The translations under genes and the position numbers were made by a program. From the NCBI RefSeq assembly GCF_000003855.2, contig NW_003101677.1:25914-49746 (forward strand): a DNA stretch of 23,833 bases, written 5' to 3'. The stretch comes from Blastomyces gilchristii SLH14081. Taxonomy: Eukaryota > Ascomycota > Eurotiomycetes > Onygenales > Ajellomycetaceae. Under the pieces are notes generated by a model. The model saw only the letters and a program-made list of their open reading frames with translations, did not search any database and was not told the DNA's origin. Below, piece by piece: positions 20,236 through 23,833 of this stretch. The number at the start of each line of letters is the position of its first letter. The first letter of the stretch is position 1.

Positions 20236-20516
20236 TAAGCATACTTCATGACACTGTCACTGATCTGTTCTCTTCTCAACTGGCTTCTAACTGACAGCTG
20301 CCAGAGATCATAGAAGAAGATAACAAACTTGAATAAGAGATTGAAGATATTCTTGATAAGAGACTCTGCAGCCGCAGCTGATAATATCTTGTGAAATAAG
20401 TCAGTCATAATTATCTGACCTGAACTCCGAGCTCTGTATTATCTGAGACAGCAGCTCTTGATCAATGAGAATTACATACTCACAACTCTATATCACTTCT
20501 GAAAAGAGGGGGTTAA
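20236..20516 (+). pseudogene. pol: gypsy copy A pol end: integrase tail and chromodomain
   Basis: The sequence aligns with copy B from about 15221 to its pol stop, so it is the displaced end of copy A. The chromodomain reads EIEDILDKR, then YLVK, then TPSSVL, with stops at the Trp positions. The frame ends in TAA (20514-20516) right at the LTR, after a polypurine run. The Helitron insertion separated it from the rest of pol by about 15 kb. The plus-strand frame is the real one. Confidence 0.85.
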
Positions 20517-20821
20517 TGTGACAGGCTGCGCTCAATCAATTATATAGACTATTTCATTACACTTCACAGATTCTGCTGAAAGCTTCAATTCTCAGTCACT
20601 GATTCTTGATTAAAAAATTCATGAAATTCCTATTCTTTCACTCTGAAAAACTCATGAAATTTCTATTCTTCTGTCTCAAAGCTTTTACTATGTATATATA
20701 TAAATATTCACTCTAATCACTGATTTCTGCATCTTCTCTTTCTTTCCTTCTCTAACATTTTCTACTTTTGTATTATAAGACCTATATATTATATCAATCT
20801 ATTCAGCGTAGACCTCTTATA
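20517..20821 (+). repeat. 3' LTR of gypsy copy A, with internal duplication
   Basis: It aligns end to end with the copy B LTRs but is 305 bp. A tandem duplication with 33-bp offset (TCATGAAATTCCTATTCTTT at 20619 and a close copy at 20652) accounts for the added length. It is as strongly mutated as the copy B 3' LTR. The sequence following is ATAGA; the matching 5' target duplicate lies outside the window. Confidence 0.88.
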
Positions 20822-22555
20822 ATAGATTGTATTACAGATTACTGAAGAGTCATCTCTCTGCTATAATCACTGTAACTTTTATTTAGAAACATTTATCATA
20901 GACTGATTATAACTCTGAAGAAATTTTCTAACATCTGAAGTTATCAGAATATAGATAATAAAAGAAAGATAATCAGAAAATTGCTACTAAGCTAATAAGT
21001 TACTCTATCAGATAATAATTTTTGATAAAACTAACTTTCTAATTTGAAGAAAATTATGCAAAAATAATCATGTATTAGTACTCTGATTTTATAACTCTCA
21101 TCTGATAACTTCTGTGAATAAGTACTTTATATATATATATCTCTGAATCTTTCTCTTCAATTAATTGAAAAGTCTGAATTCTGAACACTTTTTCAAATGC
21201 TTAATTCAAATCTTCATATTTCACATTAATTCTGTCTTCAGTTCAATCTCAAGACACACTATAAAGTGAATATATAATATCTAGAATCAGAGTTGAAGAA
21301 TCATTGAAGAGTATCTCTCACAGTGAATATATAAACTAGTATAAACAATCTTACATTTATAAGAGTTATATGTTATTACATTGATAAGAACTGAACTTAT
21401 TAAGAGATATTAATTGAATTTAAATCATTAATCAGTAGTCATACTAAGAATTATATAGCAGAGATATTAATAACTGGAATTAAAAATAACTATTAAAATA
21501 TTAGTCTCAGTCTTCTTATAATTATAACTGATAATACTGTGAATAACTACACTATAATGAAGAGCTTGAAGTAAAAATTGACTTTGCATTTCTGAAATAG
21601 TAAATAAGATCATATTCTTCATATTACTTATATAATTCAACTTATAATACAAACACTGATAAAGAATCTTAATATTGAGATGAAGAATAATGAGATAACT
21701 CATTCTTAAGATGAGAATAAGATAAAAGTAATTCCTCAAGTAACTTTTATATTCACTTTGTAAAAGATAATATTTTTTAATAACACTTTTTAATATTACT
21801 TTTTAATAATACTTTTTAATAACACTACTGTTAATTTTGAATAGATTGACTAATAATTTAAATATCACAGATTTAAAACATTGTTAATGCAATTTATATC
21901 TTCTCTAAATAATAATAATAATTTTATAATATTTAATAAATAAATAAATCAGTCATATCACTGAATATGATGCAGAATATTGAAACACAGTGAAGTTCAA
22001 TATATAAAATATCTATTTAGACTCTTCAATTATATCAGATAATTAATTATTAAGTGTAACACTCTGATCAGAAAAAGATTCAGATATTAAAACTTTCTAA
22101 TATAAAGTGAACTCAGTTGAAATATATAATTAATTTACTGTTTCAGTTTTATAAGATAATAAAGACAGTCTCAATCACTTGTATATTAATACTACAGTTA
22201 GTCTGATAAGTATATAATAGTTTATTTACTCATCTTAAGAAGCAGTTGAATCATTTAAAAAGAAATTCAGCCTGAGATAATACTATATCACAGACTATTA
22301 TTACTGTAAGAAATAATCTAGTATATTACTACAGTAAAACTGAATAATCTTTTACAGAGTACTATACTATAGCAGCTCTACTAGATCTCTCTTATTAAGT
22401 TAATATCTACACTTCTCAAGATTGAACAGAGAAGAAATGAGACTTATATATTAAATTAACTCCAGACTACTACAATACTAACTATCAGAGATTTGAATAA
22501 GCAGATGTTAGAGATATGAAGACAGTAAAATACAATTCTCTAATGTGATTCAAAG
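20822..22555. other. AT-rich gene-free flank
   Basis: No reading frame with recognisable motifs on either strand. CG, CC and GG are nearly absent, as in the transposons, so this is probably an unrecognisable mutated repeat. It includes a short TA run near 21131-21141 and a small tandem array at 21770-21830. Confidence 0.6.
21770..21830. repeat. short tandem array of ACTTTTTAATAAT-like units
   Basis: Three to four imperfect units of 13-17 bp. A related single copy, CTTTTTAATAACACT, occurs at 22922-22936. Confidence 0.65.
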
Positions 22556-22563
22556 ATTGCTTG

Positions 22564-22595
22564 AGCCAGCGTATGATTACAGGCGTACGCCGGCT
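22564..22595. other. GC-rich hairpin island
   Basis: AGCC-A-GCGTA pairs with TACGC-C-GGCT around a 12-base loop: nine pairs with one A/C mismatch. It is rich in CpG in a region otherwise cleared of CpG. Function unknown. Confidence 0.5.
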
Positions 22596-23330
22596 TCTTG
22601 TATACAGTACACTAAATTAATTAGTGGCTGCTATGGCCTCTTTACATTTATAAGTAGACTGGCCGCTGAGACCATGAATTTTATGTTTGATCTCATTTAG
22701 TCTGGTCTCATACATTTCTTGGCATGAATCCCGCTGAGACTAGTTATTAAAAAAACATGCAAAGTGACTATATATCAGATCTTAAAATGAAATCATGATC
22801 TGAAAAAAATGAGAAAGTGATCTCATTTAATCTCATTTAGTTTCATTCTTAGCATAAAGTTACTATTTTTAGACATTTTAAGGTTTCTTTTAGACTATTT
22901 TTAATATTTTAAAAAGTAATGCTTTTTAATAACACTCAAATGAGATTTAAAGTCATTTAAAGCAATAAAAATAATTTAAATTGAGAAGTGAAAATCATAA
23001 TCTCATTTAAAAAATGTGATAAGAGTAGATAGTAAGTTTCACTGAGACAGTATGAGACTACTATCTAATGTTAAAACTGTGTAATGAGATCAGTCGAATT
23101 GATAATGAGACTATCAAAAATTCTGATCCTGGTCCCAGACACGGTCACACAGTCAGTCTATTTATAAGCAAGTTTAGAAGCGGCCGCATTATTATCTGAC
23201 AGTTATACATTCTTCTGAATCACATTCTCTCTCATCAGATTCAGTCACACTCATGTGACCATGACATACACTCTAGCTTCATGCGGATTAGCGCGTCACT
23301 AGTGTTCGCGATTATATGACCCATCTCTGA
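22596..23330. other. gene-free patch with repeated TCTCATTTA and CGCTGAGAC motifs
   Basis: TCTCATTTA occurs at 22701, 22821, 22831 and 23001, with the inverted form in part near 22938. CGCTGAGAC occurs at 22674 and 22731. An 8-bp inverted repeat, TGAGACCA/TGGTCTCA, spans 22677-22720. CpG sites survive near 23145-23187 and 23283-23310. No coding frame is recognisable; this may be the remains of a small mobile element. Confidence 0.45.
23292..23310. other. CpG-rich imperfect palindrome
   Basis: The palindrome CACTAGTG (23297-23304) is flanked by CGCG on each side at 1 and 2 bases distance. Nearby at 23244-23259 a second perfect inverted repeat, GTCACA/TGTGAC, is present. Confidence 0.5.
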
Positions 23331-23833
23331 TTCAGCTAGTATCTTGTGTACACTCTTACAAAGAAACTTTTACTATATTACACTACTTATTCACTAACTT
23401 TTCTCATTCTTCAATTATCTTCTTCATTATCATCATCATTGAACATCACTATCTTATTCAAGATTTCTATCTCTTCTTTTATTCACATCTTCTATCTATT
23501 TATCAATTATATTATACACATTTCTGATAATGACTCTCTGTTCTTACAATAAGTATTATTGTAGTATTCATATCAGACAGTTTGTTAGCAGTAAGTATAA
23601 CATGTTATAAAACATGATCAGGACTTGTTTTTCTTCTAATAATTATCAGAATATATTATTATAAATGACACATCTTCTTCATCTTCTTATATACTCTTAA
23701 CTGTTTTTTTTCTCAATGATCTTCTGATCATATTTTCTGACACAATTTTACATGAACACAGATGCTGATATGTTTGTTTTTATTCATGTAGAATTCTCAT
23801 GTATTGACAGAATCACATCTGCAGATAATGAAT
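23331..23833. other. pyrimidine-rich, gene-free right edge
   Basis: Plus-strand CT-rich sequence, including CTTCATTATCATCATCATTG near 23420-23441. A 68-codon open frame (23346-23552) consists mainly of Leu, Ile, Ser and Phe from low-complexity sequence and has no recognisable motif. It could be the leader of a gene beyond the window, but nothing here proves it. Confidence 0.4.

Noticed and set aside
20187..20408. 73-codon minus-strand open frame
   Set aside because: It crosses the Helitron/copy A junction and is antisense to the copy A chromodomain.
1..20821. Genetic code in which TGA means Trp (mitochondrial-type code)
   Set aside because: TGA often falls at Trp positions, but TAA and TAG also interrupt the frames. 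The loss of GG dinucleotides in non-coding LTRs shows mutation, and Helitrons, chromoviruses and spliceosomal introns are nuclear.
22564..22595. Primate Alu-like motif (GCCTGTAATC on the minus strand)
   Set aside because: The match is limited to a short stretch of a hairpin in a clearly fungal transposon context; I regard it as coincidence.
23346..23552. 68-codon open frame on the plus strand
   Set aside because: Low-complexity composition (Leu, Ile, Ser, Phe) from pyrimidine-rich DNA, with no motif and no supporting context.

Overview
The window looks like a transposon graveyard from a filamentous fungus, most likely an ascomycete (Pezizomycotina). The evidence is a chromodomain-type Ty3/gypsy retrotransposon, a Rep-helicase Helitron, a Tad1-like LINE, a short gene with fungal-size introns, and very strong AT enrichment with in-frame stops that resembles repeat-induced point mutation. 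I see no intact host gene. Every recognisable protein is broken, and the longest open frames are fragments or shadows.

Layout, outermost layer first. (1) Gypsy copy A fills 1-5278 and resumes at 20236-20821. It has gag, protease, RT, RNase H, integrase, a chromodomain and a 3' LTR; its 5' LTR lies just left of the window. A tRNA-derived SINE (1522-1892, minus strand, 12-bp target duplication) sits between gag and protease. (2) A Helitron (5279-20235, minus strand) interrupts the integrase-chromodomain part of copy A. It carries a DUF6570-like N-terminus, a Helitron-like N domain, a two-tyrosine HUH Rep, a PIF1-type helicase and, downstream of the helicase, a separate three-exon gene of unknown function. 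(3) Gypsy copy B, of the same family as copy A (7916-15768, two 281-bp LTRs, 5-bp duplication AGCAG), interrupts the Helitron helicase gene. (4) A composite retroposon (9535-11740) interrupts gag of copy B. It consists of a tRNA-like head, about 660 bp of GC-balanced structured sequence and a 5'-truncated LINE, all inside one target duplication of up to 16 bp. The insertion order is therefore copy A, then Helitron, then copy B, then the composite. From 20822 to the end there is AT-rich sequence without recognisable genes, with a few GC-rich hairpin-forming islands.

The mutation pattern is not classical RIP. CpA and TpG are plentiful, while CpG, CpC and GpG are almost absent. In my hand alignment of the two LTRs of copy B, about 29 of 31 C-to-T-type changes fall at CpG or CpC, two at CpA and none at CpT. 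This explains why tryptophan codons (TGG) appear as TGA and arginine codons (CGN) as TGN or CAN.

The most interesting items are the atypical mutation spectrum, the tRNA-like/LINE chimera with one shared target duplication, the common 3' end of the SINE and the LINE, an exact 11-nt self-priming pairing in copy B, and the Helitron-borne gene whose two introns restore one continuous phase.
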